64,000 bases of DNA from Hyphomicrobium_A sp963726795 (GCA_963726795.1 CAVSDD010000007.1:124001-188000); one strand, 5' to 3'. Positions 26,626-37,012 are shown, counted from the first letter of the stretch. Numbers and translations: made by a program. The notes: generated by a model from the letters alone, not told the origin.

Positions 26626-29600
26626 TCAATCGCTGGCGCCCGACAATAGCTGCAGGTTGCCGCCCGTCGCCGTTATGTCGGTGGTGCGGACCCGCTCGAG
26701 CGCGTAGGCCTTGAGAGTATTGGGCCCGCCAGCCTTGGGCCCGGTGCCCGACAGCCCCTCGCCGCCGAAGGGTTGCACGCCCACCACGGCGCCGATCTGG
26801 TTGCGGTTGACGTAAAGGTTGCCGACGCGCGCATTGGCGGCGACGTAATCGGCAACCGTCTCCAAGCGGCTGTGCAGCCCGAGCGTCAGGCCGTAGCCCG
26901 AGGTGTTGATCGCCTCGATGACCTTGTCGAGGTGACCGTGCTCGTAGCGCACGACATGCAGGACCGGTCCGAAGACCTCGCGCTCGAGCGCGTCCATGCT
27001 GTCGATCGCGTACACCGCCGGCGTCACGAAGCTGCCTTCCCGGCAGTGATCGGGCATCGGCAGGTCGAGCAGCTCGCGTCCGTCGACGCGCATGCGCGCC
27101 TTGTAGCCGTCGAGGCGATCCTGGGATTCCTCGTCGATCACCGGGCCGATGTCGGTCGCATAGTCAAACGGGTCGCCCATATCGAGCGCCTCGACCGCGC
27201 CGAGCAGCATGTCGATCGTATCATCGGCGGCATCATCCTGCAGGAACAGCACGCGCGCCGCCGAGCAGCGCTGCCCGGCGCTGTCGAATGCCGAGCGCAC
27301 GCAGTCGCGCACGACCTGCTCGGGCAGCGCAGTTGAATCCGCAATCATGGCGTTGATGCCGCCGGTCTCGGCGATGAACGGCACGATCGCGTTACGCCGG
27401 TCGGCCAGCACGCGCTGGATCGCCCAGGCGGTCTCGTTGGAGCCGGTGAACGACACGCCTTTGATGCGGACGTCCTTCACCAGCGCCTCGCCCAGCCGGC
27501 CGCTTCCGGTCAAGAGGTGGAGCACATCGCCGGGAACCCCGGCTTTGTGCAGGAGACGCGTGGCCACGAACGCGGTGATCGGCGTCTGCTCGGCCGGCTT
27601 CGCCAGCACGGTATTGCCGGCGGCAAGGGCGGCTGCGACCTGGCCCGTGAAAATCGCCAATGGAAAATTCCACGGCGAGATGCAGGCGAACGGCCCGCGA
27701 CCGTGCAGCGTCAGGATGTTGCGTTCGCCCGTAGGAGCGGGCAGCGCGATCGGCCCGGAAAAGATGCGCCGCGCCTCGCCCGCATAAAAGCGCAGATAAT
27801 CGACAGCCTCGCGCACGTCGCCCTGTGCGGCCTCGAGCGTCTTGCCGGCTTCGCGCACGATGACCGCCATGAGGCGCGCCCGGTCGCGCTCGAACAGCTC
27901 GGCGGCGTTTTCCAGAATCTCCGCCCGCCCTGCTCCGCCCCGTGTGTCCCACGCGCTCTGCGCCGCGAGTGCGCTGTCGATCGCCATGTTGGCCTGCGCC
28001 GGCGTCGTGATGCAGGAGGTGCCGATGTGCTCGCGACGATCGTGCGGGCAGGTGATGAGGCTTGCCGAGGTGCCACCGGTCGTCACCTTGCCGGCGATGA
28101 TCGGACCGGCCTCGAAGGACTGATCGAGCGCTGCGGTCATCTCAGCGACGAGCGCCGTGCGCACCGATGCCTCGGTGAGCGCCAACCCGCCGGCGACCTG
28201 ACGCGCGGGCAGATATATGTCGCGCGGCAACGGAACGGCGGCCGGCGCCTCGACGGGTCGCGACCGTTCGCTCTCGACCTCTTCGATGGGGTCGCGGACG
28301 AGCGCGGCGATCGGCGCCTCCTCGTCCGCCAGCCGATTGACGAACGATGTATTGGCGCCGTTCTCGAGCAAACGGCGCACCAGATACGCGAGCAGATCCT
28401 CGTGCCCGCCGACCGGGGCATAGATGCGGCAGGGGCGCGCGATGGTGCGGTCGCCGACGACCTCCTCGTAGAGCGCCTCGCCCATCCCGTGCAGGCGCTG
28501 GAACTCGAACACAGTCGGCCCGCCTGCCACGTGAGCCGCCGCGAGCGCATGCGCATTGTGGGTGGCGAACTGCGGATAGAATGCCTTGGCATCGCTGAGT
28601 AACAATCGCACGCAGGCGAGATACGACAGATCGGTGTGAACCTTGCGCGTGAACACGGGATAGTCGGCGAGCGCGCGCTCCTGCGCCCACTTGATCTCGC
28701 TGTCCCAATAGGCGCCCTTCACCAATCGCACCGGGATGCGCTTGCCCGCGCGCTCGGCGATGCGGCGCAGCCAGCGCAACGTCGGCACCGCTCGCTTTCC
28801 GTAAGCCTGCACGGCGAACCCGAGACCGTTCCAGTTGTCGAGCAAGGGATCGGCGAAGATGGCGCCGAACTGCGTCAAGCTTGGCTCGAGGCGATCCTGC
28901 TCCTCGGCATCGATCGTCAGCGACAATCCGCGCGAGCGTGCCGCGCGGGCGAGCGCCAGCAGGCGCGGCGTCAATTCGGCCGCGAGGCGATCCTCTTTGC
29001 CGGCCTCGAAGCGCGGATGCAGCGCCGACAATTTCACCGACAGTCCGGGACGCTTGTAGAGGGCGTCGAGGTGCATCGTGGCGAACGGTCCAGCCGATTG
29101 TCCCACCGCGTCGATCGCCGCCATGTAGCGCTCGAAATAGAGGTCGGCGTCCTTTTGCGTGCGCGCGGCCTCGCCCAGCATGTCGTAGGAGAACAGATAG
29201 CCCTTCTCCTCGTAAGCCTGCGCGCGGTCGAGCGCCTCCTTGATCGTGCGGCCGAGCACAAACTGGTCGCCCAGCACCTTGATGGCCTGGCGCACGGCCT
29301 GGCGGATCACCGGCTCGCCCGAACGCGCGACGAGGCGCTTCAGCGCATCGAAGGGATTGGCGCCCGGCGCCTCCTTGAGCTTGACGATGCGTCCGGTGAC
29401 CAAAAGAGCCCAGGTCGACGCATTGACGAACATGTTGTCGGAGTGGCCGAGGTGGCGCTCCCAATGGCCGCCCGAGATCTTCTCGGCAATCAGCGCGTCG
29501 GCGGTTTCGCTGTCCGGAATGCGGAGCAGCGCCTCCGCGATGCACATCAGGATGACGCCTTCCTCGCTGGACAGCCCGTACTCGCGCATGAACGCATCGA

Positions 29601-29817
29601 CGCCGGCATGCTTGTTGCGATTTCCCCGGGCGGCGAGCACTAGCCTGCGCGCAATGTCGGTAGCGCGCCGGCGCTGGTCCTCGGTGAAGACTGCGCGCTC
29701 GAGCAGGCGATCGACGAGCTTTCCCTCGTCCATGAGGTGATTGGCGGCGACCTCATCGAGCGACGGGGCCGGTGATCCTTTGCGCGCGCTCGGCTCAGCC
29801 ATCTTCACCGCAACCAT
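26626..29817 (-). CDS. putA: Bifunctional proline dehydrogenase / L-glutamate gamma-semialdehyde dehydrogenase
   Basis: PutA oxidises proline to glutamate in two steps. The PRODH barrel (about residues 120-470) shows VKGAYWDSEIKWAQ, FATHNAHA, FQRLHGMGEALYEEV and a GANTSFVNR end. The dehydrogenase half has LAKPAEQTPITA, the catalytic Cys in SAGQRCSAARV and the Glu in AETGGINAMI. With the ATG at 29817 the product is 1063 aa. No ribbon-helix-helix DNA-binding domain is seen, so it is probably not a self-repressor like the E. coli protein. The start is uncertain among in-frame TTG and ATG codons at 29850, 29817 and 29802. Confidence 0.96.
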   Translation of the reverse strand: MVAVKMAEPSARKGSPAPSLDEVAANHLMDEGKLVDRLLERAVFTEDQRRRATDIARRLVLAARGNRNKHAGVDAFMREYGLSSEEGVILMCIAEALLRIPDSETADALIAEKISGGHWERHLGHSDNMFVNASTWALLVTGRIVKLKEAPGANPFDALKRLVARSGEPVIRQAVRQAIKVLGDQFVLGRTIKEALDRAQAYEEKGYLFSYDMLGEAARTQKDADLYFERYMAAIDAVGQSAGPFATMHLDALYKRPGLSVKLSALHPRFEAGKEDRLAAELTPRLLALARAARSRGLSLTIDAEEQDRLEPSLTQFGAIFADPLLDNWNGLGFAVQAYGKRAVPTLRWLRRIAERAGKRIPVRLVKGAYWDSEIKWAQERALADYPVFTRKVHTDLSYLACVRLLLSDAKAFYPQFATHNAHALAAAHVAGGPTVFEFQRLHGMGEALYEEVVGDRTIARPCRIYAPVGGHEDLLAYLVRRLLENGANTSFVNRLADEEAPIAALVRDPIEEVESERSRPVEAPAAVPLPRDIYLPARQVAGGLALTEASVRTALVAEMTAALDQSFEAGPIIAGKVTTGGTSASLITCPHDRREHIGTSCITTPAQANMAIDSALAAQSAWDTRGGAGRAEILENAAELFERDRARLMAVIVREAGKTLEAAQGDVREAVDYLRFYAGEARRIFSGPIALPAPTGERNILTLHGRGPFACISPWNFPLAIFTGQVAAALAAGNTVLAKPAEQTPITAFVATRLLHKAGVPGDVLHLLTGSGRLGEALVKDVRIKGVSFTGSNETAWAIQRVLADRRNAIVPFIAETGGINAMIADSTALPEQVVRDCVRSAFDSAGQRCSAARVLFLQDDAADDTIDMLLGAVEALDMGDPFDYATDIGPVIDEESQDRLDGYKARMRVDGRELLDLPMPDHCREGSFVTPAVYAIDSMDALEREVFGPVLHVVRYEHGHLDKVIEAINTSGYGLTLGLHSRLETVADYVAANARVGNLYVNRNQIGAVVGVQPFGGEGLSGTGPKAGGPNTLKAYALERVRTTDITATGGNLQLLSGASD

Positions 29818-29989
29818 GCTGCCCCCAAACAAACCCGCCCAATTCGACAAGGGCCGACACTAGCAAATCAGGAACCGGTGCGCTTTGCGTGCGCCAATTG
29901 CTCCCCATCTTGTCCCGGCACTTGACGCGGCGCGCGCGAGATGACGAATTTCCCTCGCGATCGGGCGAGACCGGTCGGGCTCAAACAAA

Positions 29990-30953
29990 TTGGCACGAAC
30001 CAACTTGGCACAGAAAGCACCGCAGATCGTCCGCACCATTGCCGAGCTACGCCAGATCGTGGCCGGCTGGCGGGGTAACGGGCAGAGCGTCGGGCTCGTT
30101 CCGACCATGGGCGCGCTGCACGCGGGCCATCTCGCGCTGGTGCGCCGCGCAGCAAGCGAAGCCAACCGCGCGATCGTGTCGATCTTCGTTAACCCGACCC
30201 AATTCGGCCCGAGCGAGGATCTGGCGCGCTATCCGCGGGATGAAGCAGGCGACGTCGCCAAGCTCGCGACCGGTCCGTGCGATCTCGTCTGGGCACCGGC
30301 CGCGCCGGAAATGTATCCGGAGGGCTTTGCCACGCGCATCGTGCCTGGTGGCGCCGGTCTCGGCCTCGAGACCGATTACCGACCGCACTTTTTTACCGGC
30401 GTCGCCACCGTGTGCTGCAAGCTGTTTGCCGCCGCGCAGCCCGATGTCGCCGTGTTCGGCGAGAAGGACTACCAGCAGCTTTGCGTCGTTCGCCAGATGG
30501 TGCGCGACTTGAACCTGCCGCTCGAGATCATCGGCGAGGAGACGGTGCGCGAGGCGGACGGTCTCGCGATGTCGTCGCGCAACAGGTATCTCAGCGCGGA
30601 CGAGCGCACGGTCGCAGCGGCGTTGAATCGTATCCTTGCTGATGCCGCCGCGAGTGTCGCCAAGGTTGTGCGTGCCTCAGTTGCAGCCCCATCGACGGGG
30701 CGTCCGCGGCCGGAGCCGCTCGTGCGCGATCCGCGGTTGCCACAGGCTGCGCCGCAACTCCCCGAGCTCGAATTCCATCTGCGCCAGGACTGTCGCCGCC
30801 GTCGAGAGCGCCGGGTTTGGCAAGGTCGACTATGTCGCCGTGCGCGACGCCGAGACCTTGGGCGTCGTCAGCGAACGCTCGCAGCGCCCCATGCGCGTGC
30901 TTGCCGCCGCGTGGCTCGGCCAAACCCGCCTCATCGATAACGTACCCGCCTGA
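29990..30953 (+). CDS. panC: Pantothenate synthetase PanC, frameshifted near the C-terminus
   Basis: PanC joins pantoate and beta-alanine in coenzyme A synthesis. The N-terminal catalytic part is intact, with VGLVPTMGALHAGHLALV (HIGH-like), FVNPTQF, GEKDYQQL and MSSRNRYLSADE. After ILADAAASVAK the reading frame continues as an unrelated Arg-rich tail to 30940. The genuine ending, AGFGKVDYVAVRDAETL then LAAAWLGQTRLIDNV, lies in the +1 frame and stops at 30953. Between the two parts there are about 94 bases more than in ordinary PanC. The start is TTG at 29990, without a clear ribosome site. Confidence 0.88.
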
Positions 30954-30977
30954 ACTGACTTCGCGGGCGCCTTTCGG

Positions 30978-31619
30978 TCAGGTGATCTTGAGAAACGGAT
31001 CTGGCTGCGCGTCGTGAAACGGCACCGCATCCACGCCCGAGCGCTGTGTCACGGTATGCACGCGGATATCTTGGGCGCCGCTTTTACGCAGGAGCTTGAG
31101 CGCGTCCATCTCTTTTGACGAGTCGTCGGTGCGCACCCAGAGCACAAGTCCGCCGTTTTTCAGATGCTTGTCGATCTGATCTGAATGCCGCTTCGCCATG
31201 CGGTGCTCAACGTAGAGCCCAAGCGCACCGGCGGCGAGACCCACGCCAACCGCCGCACCGGCAGTAGCGAGTGCGGTTGCGCCTTCAAGCGCGGCAACGG
31301 CCGCAGCACCTGCGCCGCCGACGTAGACGGGGATGCCGGCGATCGCGGCGAGCCCTTCGGTGCGCGCGCCGCTGGATACCAACGCGGCCCTCGGCGTGTC
31401 AGGGTTGGCGGCGAGCTCGCTGGCATTGGGCACCTTGCCGCCGAACTTGGCGCGGAGCGCCGCCTCGCTGCCAAGCACGCTGATATCTGCGTGCGTGAAC
31501 CCTGCGCCGAGCAACTGCTCGGCTGCGGCCTGCAGCTCTTTCGCCTTGTCGAACACGGCCGAAGCCTCTCGCGTGGTGTCCTCAGTCGTGCCGTTGCAGC
31601 AGGTGCCGGTCGAAGCCAT
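30978..31619 (-). CDS. General stress protein 17M-like membrane-associated protein
   Basis: The 213-aa product starts MASTGTCCNGTTEDTT and has an N-terminal region (VFDKAKELQAAAEQLLGAGF) like the heat-induced stress protein YflT/GSP17M domain. It is followed by a Gly/Ala-rich hydrophobic stretch (about residues 95-138) that could insert in the membrane, and a C-terminal domain ending PFHDAQPDPFLKIT. The ATG at 31619 has AGGG four bases upstream. Its function is unknown. Confidence 0.68.
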   Translation of the reverse strand: MASTGTCCNGTTEDTTREASAVFDKAKELQAAAEQLLGAGFTHADISVLGSEAALRAKFGGKVPNASELAANPDTPRAALVSSGARTEGLAAIAGIPVYVGGAGAAAVAALEGATALATAGAAVGVGLAAGALGLYVEHRMAKRHSDQIDKHLKNGGLVLWVRTDDSSKEMDALKLLRKSGAQDIRVHTVTQRSGVDAVPFHDAQPDPFLKIT

Positions 31620-31741
31620 GGTGCCCTCTCGCTCTTCCCTAGGATTTGGCGCGTGCAGGCGCGCCGTCAGGACCCGCAGCAAGCCTGCAAAGGCCCTAAA
31701 ATTCCTTTGGCCGCGGCGCGCAAATTGTCTGCGTCGGCCAA

Positions 31742-33423
31742 CTAGTGCACCGCCGGCGGCAAAGCGAGGGCCGCGTCGCGCGTGATGGGCTCGATATCGC
31801 CCGGGCGCCAGGCCTTGGTGAAGAACGGCTCCTTCGGGCTGTAGAGGCGCAGGATCACGAACCAGCCGCGACCTGGCACCGTCTCGATCCAATTGCCGCC
31901 GGGGATGCCGTCGGGCTTGGTTGGACCGAAGTAGACCGTCGTCGAACCGTCGTCGTTGGATTGCGCCGCCGGGCTCGGATAGCTCTGGCTGCCCGCGCGC
32001 GGATAGTGCTGATCGGTTTGCAGCATCGATCGGCTCTGATTGTCGTACGCCGTCAGCGACCAGAACTTCTCCGCCGGAATATTGGGGGGCAGCTGGACCT
32101 TGTAGGATTTGCCGCCATCGAAGGGCTGTCCCGCTGCATCGAGTATGCCGAACAGATACTGCGAACCGAGCCCGGGAAGCCGCATGACCATCGCCGGCGT
32201 CACACCGGTCGCGGCGTAGAAGAAGGCGGCACGCGCATCGAGCGTGTGCGCGCCGGTGTAGGGGAACTGCTTGACGCCCTCCTTTGGTGACCTCAGGCGG
32301 CGGGCGCATGAAATCGTAGCCGCCGACGAACAGCGGGTTCAGCCACTTTGAAATCCTCCCCGTAGTAGCCGAAGCCCTCCGTCTCACTGGGCCGCAGGGC
32401 GACCGTGCGTCCGGCAGCGTTGCCGATGGCGACCGCGTCGGCGAGTATCTTGCGCATGCGCACATCGGGGTTGAACGGCTTGCCCTTCTCGATGCCGATT
32501 GCGGCAAACTCGCCACCGATCTCGGGCTCCAGCGCCGTTGCCGGCTGCTCCTGAACCAGCCCGTCGAGCATCTCGTAGAACGAGAAATTGTTGGGCGGGA
32601 TCGTGTTCATCGACACGCCACTGCCTTCGACGAATCGGGGGGAAGCCGGTTGGCTCAGCGGCTGGAGCGGGGCATTGCCCTGCAGGAAGCTGCCGATGCT
32701 GGTGCCGTACGAGCCCGGCACGTAGGGGTAGATTTTCAGCGTCCGCTTGATTGAGTCCACTGCGGGCTCGGGCCGGCCATCGACGAGAAACGCGCGCCCG
32801 AGCAGCGCCACGGAGGTCGTTGTCGGGCGCCCGATGAAGTAGCCCTCGGGGACGGGGCCATTGTAACCGGGAGGCAGCAGCAGATATTTGCCGCCCGCGC
32901 CGCGATCGGGCCCCGGCGTGCCGAAATCGATCACCCAGCGAAACCAAAGATCGTCGAACAGCCCCAGCGTTTCCGGCGGCGTCTCGACGACGAGCGGACC
33001 TTTCGACAGGTCAAGGTTGGAGAAGAAGTACACGGTGTCGGCGTTGGCAGTAAGGAACAGCGAGCGCGCGTCCATGAGCTTGGAGAAAATGAGCACGTCG
33101 TTGTCGGCGACGCCGGCCGAGCGAATGCCGGCCCGCGCCGCATACATCGAGACGCCGCGCAGGCCATTGAGGTAGGCGGAAACCCCGCGCTGCAGGTCGA
33201 GCTGATCGTAGACCTTCTGCGCGGTCTCTTCCGTCGGCACCCCTTTGGGGAACTGCAACAGGCCGATCGAGGTATCCACCGCTTCCGGCGTCGTGATCGC
33301 CGCGGGAATGGCCGTCTTTGCCGACAGCGACGGTGTTCCGGCCAAGGCTGCAGGAGACTGAGCCCCGGCCAAAAGCAGTGCAAACGATAGGGCGACACAC
33401 GCTCGACTGTTCGTGACCGCCAT
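31742..33423 (-). pseudogene. DUF1254/DUF1214 domain-containing exported protein, two frameshifts
   Basis: A signal peptide (ALLLAGAQSPAALA) leads into a DUF1254 domain (LDLQRGVSAYLNGLRGVSMY, FFSNLDLSKGPLVVE). The frame then breaks twice, near 32353 and near 32286. The middle frame gives NPLFVGGYDFMRPPPEVTK. The last gives GVTPAMVMRLPGLGSQYLF and the DUF1214 end GRGWFVILRLYSPKEPFF. Each break is a net +1 and could be repaired by removing one base from AAA and from GG. The repaired product would be 559 aa. The start at 33423 gives the most typical signal peptide; ATGs at 33447 and 33450 are alternatives. Confidence 0.87.
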
Positions 33424-33705
33424 CTGCCGAGCTGCGCAAGCCACCATCATGTTGCACCGAATACGGAGTTGAATGCGGCCGCGATCCTTGCAAAAGGGCG
33501 TCAATTCAGCGTTGAAGCTTTGCAACCAAATTGAAACGTTTGGGCCGCGGCCAGAAGGCCACAGGCGCCCCTGCAAGCTTGCCAAGGGCCTCCCGCCCGT
33601 GGCACCTCAGCCGGATCGAAACCCTTTGAAAATTCGCCGGGTCGGTTTTCGTCCCTCGCGTCCCGTGCCGGGCAGCTCGAACCGCTGGATCGGAAGGCGC
33701 CAGGC

Positions 33706-35712
33706 ATGGCCGGAGCCGTACGCGACCTCTTCTCAACGCTCGAAAGCTTCATGACCGACAAGACCGGTCGCGCGCGCCGCGACGCCTCCGACCAATACAC
33801 GGCAGCCGACATCGAGGTGCTCGAGGGTCTCGAGCCCGTCCGCCGGCGCCCGGGCATGTACATCGGCGGCACGGATGAGAAGGCGCTGCATCACCTCTTC
33901 GCCGAGGTGATCGACAACGCGATGGACGAGGCCGTCGCCGGGCACGCGAACCTGATCGAGGTCGAGTTCGACAAGAGCGGTTTTCTGTCGGTGACCGACA
34001 ACGGGCGCGGTATCCCGGTCGATCCCCATCCCAAGTTCAAGAAGCCGGCGCTCGAGGTGATCCTCACGACGCTGCACTCGGGCGGCAAGTTCGACAGCAA
34101 GGTCTACAATACCTCGGGCGGCCTGCACGGCGTCGGCGTGTCCGTCGTCAACGCGCTTTCCGAGACACTCGAGATCGAGGTTGCGCGCGGCCAGCAGCTC
34201 TATTCGATGGAGTTCAAGCGCGGTGCGCCGCAAGGCAAGCTGAAAAAGCTCGGCGCCGTAATGAACCGGCGTGGCACCACCGTGCGCTTCAAGCCCGATG
34301 AGCAGATCTTCGGCAAGGGCTGCGCGTTCAAGCCGGCACGCTTGTTCAAGATGGCGCGCTCCAAGGCCTACCTGTTCGGCGGCGTCAAGATCACCTGGAC
34401 GTGCGATCCCTCGCTCATCACCGATGAGACGCCGGCGAAGGCCGAGTTCCACTTCCCCGGCGGCCTCAAGGATTATCTCTTGAGCGAGATCGAGGGCCAG
34501 ACGCTCGTCACCAAGGAAGTCTTCGCCGGGCGCACGGCAGGCACCAATGGCCACGGCGCCGTCGAGTGGGCGGTCGCCTGGGTCGCCGACGCGGACGGCT
34601 TCCTGCGCTCCTACTGCAACACCATCCCGACAGCCGACGGCGGCACGCACGAGACGGGCCTGCGCCAAGCGTTGTCGAAGGGATTGCGCGCGTACGGAGA
34701 TCTCACCAACAACCGCCGCGCCTCGCAGGTCACCGCCGACGACGTGATCGGCACCGCCGCAGGAATGCTCGCCGTCTTCATCCGCGAGCCCGAGTTCCAG
34801 GGCCAGACCAAGGATCGCCTGGCCACGCAGGAAGCAACGCGCATCGTTGAGAGCACCGTGCGCGATGCGTTCGACCACTGGCTGGCCGACAGCCCGCAAC
34901 AGGCAACGAAGCTGCTCGACTGGACGATCGACCAGGCCGAGGAGCGCCTCAAAAGGAAGCGCGAGAAGGAGATCGGCCGGCAATCGGCGACGCGCAAGCT
35001 GCGCCTGCCGGGCAAGCTCGCCGATTGCACCATTCAGTCGGCCAGCGGCACCGAGATTTTCATCGTCGAAGGCGATTCCGCCGGCGGCTCGGCCAAGAGC
35101 GCGCGAGCGCGTGAGACGCAGGCGATCCTGCCTCTGCGCGGCAAGATCCTCAACGTGGCGAACGCATCCTCGCAGAAGCTCGCACAGAACCAGCTGCTCG
35201 CCGATCTCATCCAGGCGCTCGGCTGCGGCACCGGCACGCGCTATCGTGACGAGGACCTGCGCTACGAGCGTGTGATCATCATGACCGACGCCGACGTCGA
35301 CGGCGCCCACATCGCCTCGCTGCTGATCACGTTCTTCTACCAGGAGATGCCGGGTCTGATCGACAACGGGCATCTCTTCCTGGCCGTGCCGCCGCTCTAC
35401 AAGCTCACCCAGGGCGCCAAGTCGTTCTATGCGCGCGACGACAAGCACAAGGCCGAGCTGATCGCGCGCGAGTTCAAGGACAGCCAGAAGGTCGACGTCT
35501 CCCGCTTCAAGGGCCTGGGCGAGATGAACGCCTCGCAGCTCAAAGAGACGACGATGGATCCCAAGCGGCGCACGCTGATGCGCGTGGAACTCGGCGACGG
35601 CGACCGCTCGGCGATCGCCGAGGCGGTGAATGCACTCATGGGTTCAAAGCCCGAAGCGCGCTTCCGCTTCATCCAGGACCGCGCCGCCTTCGCGCACGAT
35701 CTCGATATCTGA
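33706..35712 (+). CDS. parE: DNA topoisomerase IV subunit B
   Basis: ParE with ParC decatenates chromosomes. The 668-aa protein has a GHKL ATPase domain (EVIDNAMDEAVAGHA, TDNGRGIPV, GGLHGVGVSVVNALS), a transducer domain, and a TOPRIM domain with FIVEGDSAGGSAKSAR and MTDADVDGAHIASLL. The C-terminal part RFKGLGEMNASQLKETTMDP is typical. GGAAGG precedes the ATG. The gyrB-specific insertion is absent, and the length favours ParE. Confidence 0.95.
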   Translation: MAGAVRDLFSTLESFMTDKTGRARRDASDQYTAADIEVLEGLEPVRRRPGMYIGGTDEKALHHLFAEVIDNAMDEAVAGHANLIEVEFDKSGFLSVTDNGRGIPVDPHPKFKKPALEVILTTLHSGGKFDSKVYNTSGGLHGVGVSVVNALSETLEIEVARGQQLYSMEFKRGAPQGKLKKLGAVMNRRGTTVRFKPDEQIFGKGCAFKPARLFKMARSKAYLFGGVKITWTCDPSLITDETPAKAEFHFPGGLKDYLLSEIEGQTLVTKEVFAGRTAGTNGHGAVEWAVAWVADADGFLRSYCNTIPTADGGTHETGLRQALSKGLRAYGDLTNNRRASQVTADDVIGTAAGMLAVFIREPEFQGQTKDRLATQEATRIVESTVRDAFDHWLADSPQQATKLLDWTIDQAEERLKRKREKEIGRQSATRKLRLPGKLADCTIQSASGTEIFIVEGDSAGGSAKSARARETQAILPLRGKILNVANASSQKLAQNQLLADLIQALGCGTGTRYRDEDLRYERVIIMTDADVDGAHIASLLITFFYQEMPGLIDNGHLFLAVPPLYKLTQGAKSFYARDDKHKAELIAREFKDSQKVDVSRFKGLGEMNASQLKETTMDPKRRTLMRVELGDGDRSAIAEAVNALMGSKPEARFRFIQDRAAFAHDLDI

Positions 35713-35747
35713 GTGGCGCGCTCGCGCCGCATGCTGTAGCAGGGCGC

Positions 35748-36233
35748 ATGCGTACGCCCGACAATCCAGCCGAGCCCGAAGCGCCAGTCAGCTCGGAAGC
35801 CCCGTTTTGGGAGACCAAGCAGCTCACGGAGATGTCGGCTCCCGAGTGGGAGTCGCTCTGCGACGGCTGCGGGCTTTGCTGCCTCGTCAAGGTCGAGGAA
35901 GAAGACACGGGCGACATCTATCTGACGCGTCTCGCCTGCCGGCTGCTCGACGTCGGCGCGTGCCGCTGCGGCGACTACGCAAACCGGCACGCGAGCGAGC
36001 CCGACTGCATCGTCATCAGCCCTGAGAACGTGCACTCGATTACCTGGCTGCCACAGACCTGCGCCTACCGGGTGCTGGCGGAAGGACGCCCTCTCGCGTG
36101 GTGGCATCCGCTGGTGTCGGGCGATCCCGACACGGTGCATCGCGCCGGCGTTTCGGTGCAGTCGTGGGCCCTAAGCGAAAAGGGCATCAAGCCGAGCGCG
36201 GTGGCGCGCTACATCATCGGCGAGGCCAAGTAG
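35748..36233 (+). CDS. UPF0260 (YcgN-like) cysteine cluster protein
   Basis: The 161-aa protein has the YkgJ/UPF0260 cysteine cluster: CDGCGLCCLVK around residues 38-48, then GACRCGDYANR and PDCIVISPENV. These Cys could bind a metal or Fe-S cluster. The SWALSEKGIKPSAVARYI end is also typical. The gene begins 35 bp after parE and is likely co-transcribed. No biochemical role is established. Confidence 0.9.
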   Translation: MRTPDNPAEPEAPVSSEAPFWETKQLTEMSAPEWESLCDGCGLCCLVKVEEEDTGDIYLTRLACRLLDVGACRCGDYANRHASEPDCIVISPENVHSITWLPQTCAYRVLAEGRPLAWWHPLVSGDPDTVHRAGVSVQSWALSEKGIKPSAVARYIIGEAK

Positions 36234-36281
36234 GGAACGGCGAGGCTTCCAGCCATCGCGCAAGATCCGCGTCCACGCCGA

Positions 36282-36521
36282 TCAGGTGACTTTCGCCACG
36301 TCGCCGCGCCGCATGCGCAACTGCCCGTAGAGCACGTTGCTGGAGAGTGCGGTCGTAGCCTCCACGCTTGCTCCGGCCGCGCCCGGAATGCGGCGGCGAA
36401 CGGCCTCGACCGCCTGCTCCTTGTTGGGCTCGGCCACATTATAAAGCAGCGGCTCGGTAGGAGGCGCTTGCTTGACCTCGACCACCCACCCGAAGGCTTT
36501 ACCGGTTGTTTCCTGGGACAT
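36282..36521 (-). CDS. Small conserved-looking protein of unknown function
   Basis: This 79-aa ORF (MSQETTGKAFGWVVEVKQAP at its start) has a balanced composition and predicted beta-alpha-beta character. A possible turn is around AEPNKEQAVEAVRRRIPG. No domain was recognised. It is convergent with the UPF0260 gene and divergent from the small basic gene to the right. Coding bias like that of its neighbours supports it as real. Confidence 0.55.
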   Translation of the reverse strand: MSQETTGKAFGWVVEVKQAPPTEPLLYNVAEPNKEQAVEAVRRRIPGAAGASVEATTALSSNVLYGQLRMRRGDVAKVT

Positions 36522-36745
36522 GCAGCGTTGCGCCTTCGCGGTTTAAGTCGGGCGGGTCCAGTTGATCCTGACCGCCCCGCTTGTCAATGAAACCACACCT
36601 TGGTTCACACCGCGTTGCCGGGCGAACCGGCCCGTCTGACGGCCAACGAATTGCGGATGGGCGCTGCGCCACCGCTTCTCCCGCTGGAAGCGCGCCCGCA
36701 GCTGTGGCAGCTTTGGAGCGCGAATATCAACCGTGGGAGAGACGA

Positions 36746-36919
36746 ATGGCCAAGAACAAGACGCCAGGCGACGATCGCCGCGTCGGGGCGGTGAAGACGC
36801 GCAGCCAGGTCAAGTCGCCGGTCAGCGGCAACTGGACGAAGCGCGACGATAAAAGCGGCAAGTTCATGGACCAGAAGGAAGGCGGCAAACCCTTCAAGGG
36901 CGTGCGCAAGGAGAAGTAG
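36746..36919 (+). CDS. Small basic protein of unknown function
   Basis: From the ATG at 36746, with GGGAG six bases upstream, the 57-aa product begins MAKNKTPGDDRRVGAVKTR and contains SPVSGNWTKRD. It is very Lys/Arg-rich and probably disordered, resembling small conserved alphaproteobacterial proteins without function. A hairpin that could terminate it lies 34 bp downstream. Confidence 0.65.
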   Translation: MAKNKTPGDDRRVGAVKTRSQVKSPVSGNWTKRDDKSGKFMDQKEGGKPFKGVRKEK

Positions 36920-36952
36920 GTCGGCCGCCGCGAGCCGGGCGCAGCAACGACA

Positions 36953-36984
36953 AAGGGCGCCGACGTTCCTACGTCCGCGCCCTT
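36953..36984. terminator. Probable bidirectional terminator hairpin
   Basis: A 13-14 bp stem (AAGGGCGC..GACGT and its complement, one C-C mismatch, loop TCCT) sits between convergent genes ending at 36919 and 37013. The T-tracts on both sides are short, so efficiency is doubtful. Confidence 0.5.
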
Positions 36985-37012
36985 CGATTATCGTTCCACC
37001 GCGTTCTTGAGA

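Noticed and set aside
30764..30776. CGAGCTCGAATTC in panC, identical to a piece of a common cloning-vector polylinker
   Set aside because: The flanks do not match vector sequence, and the 13-base match can arise by chance in GC-rich coding DNA.
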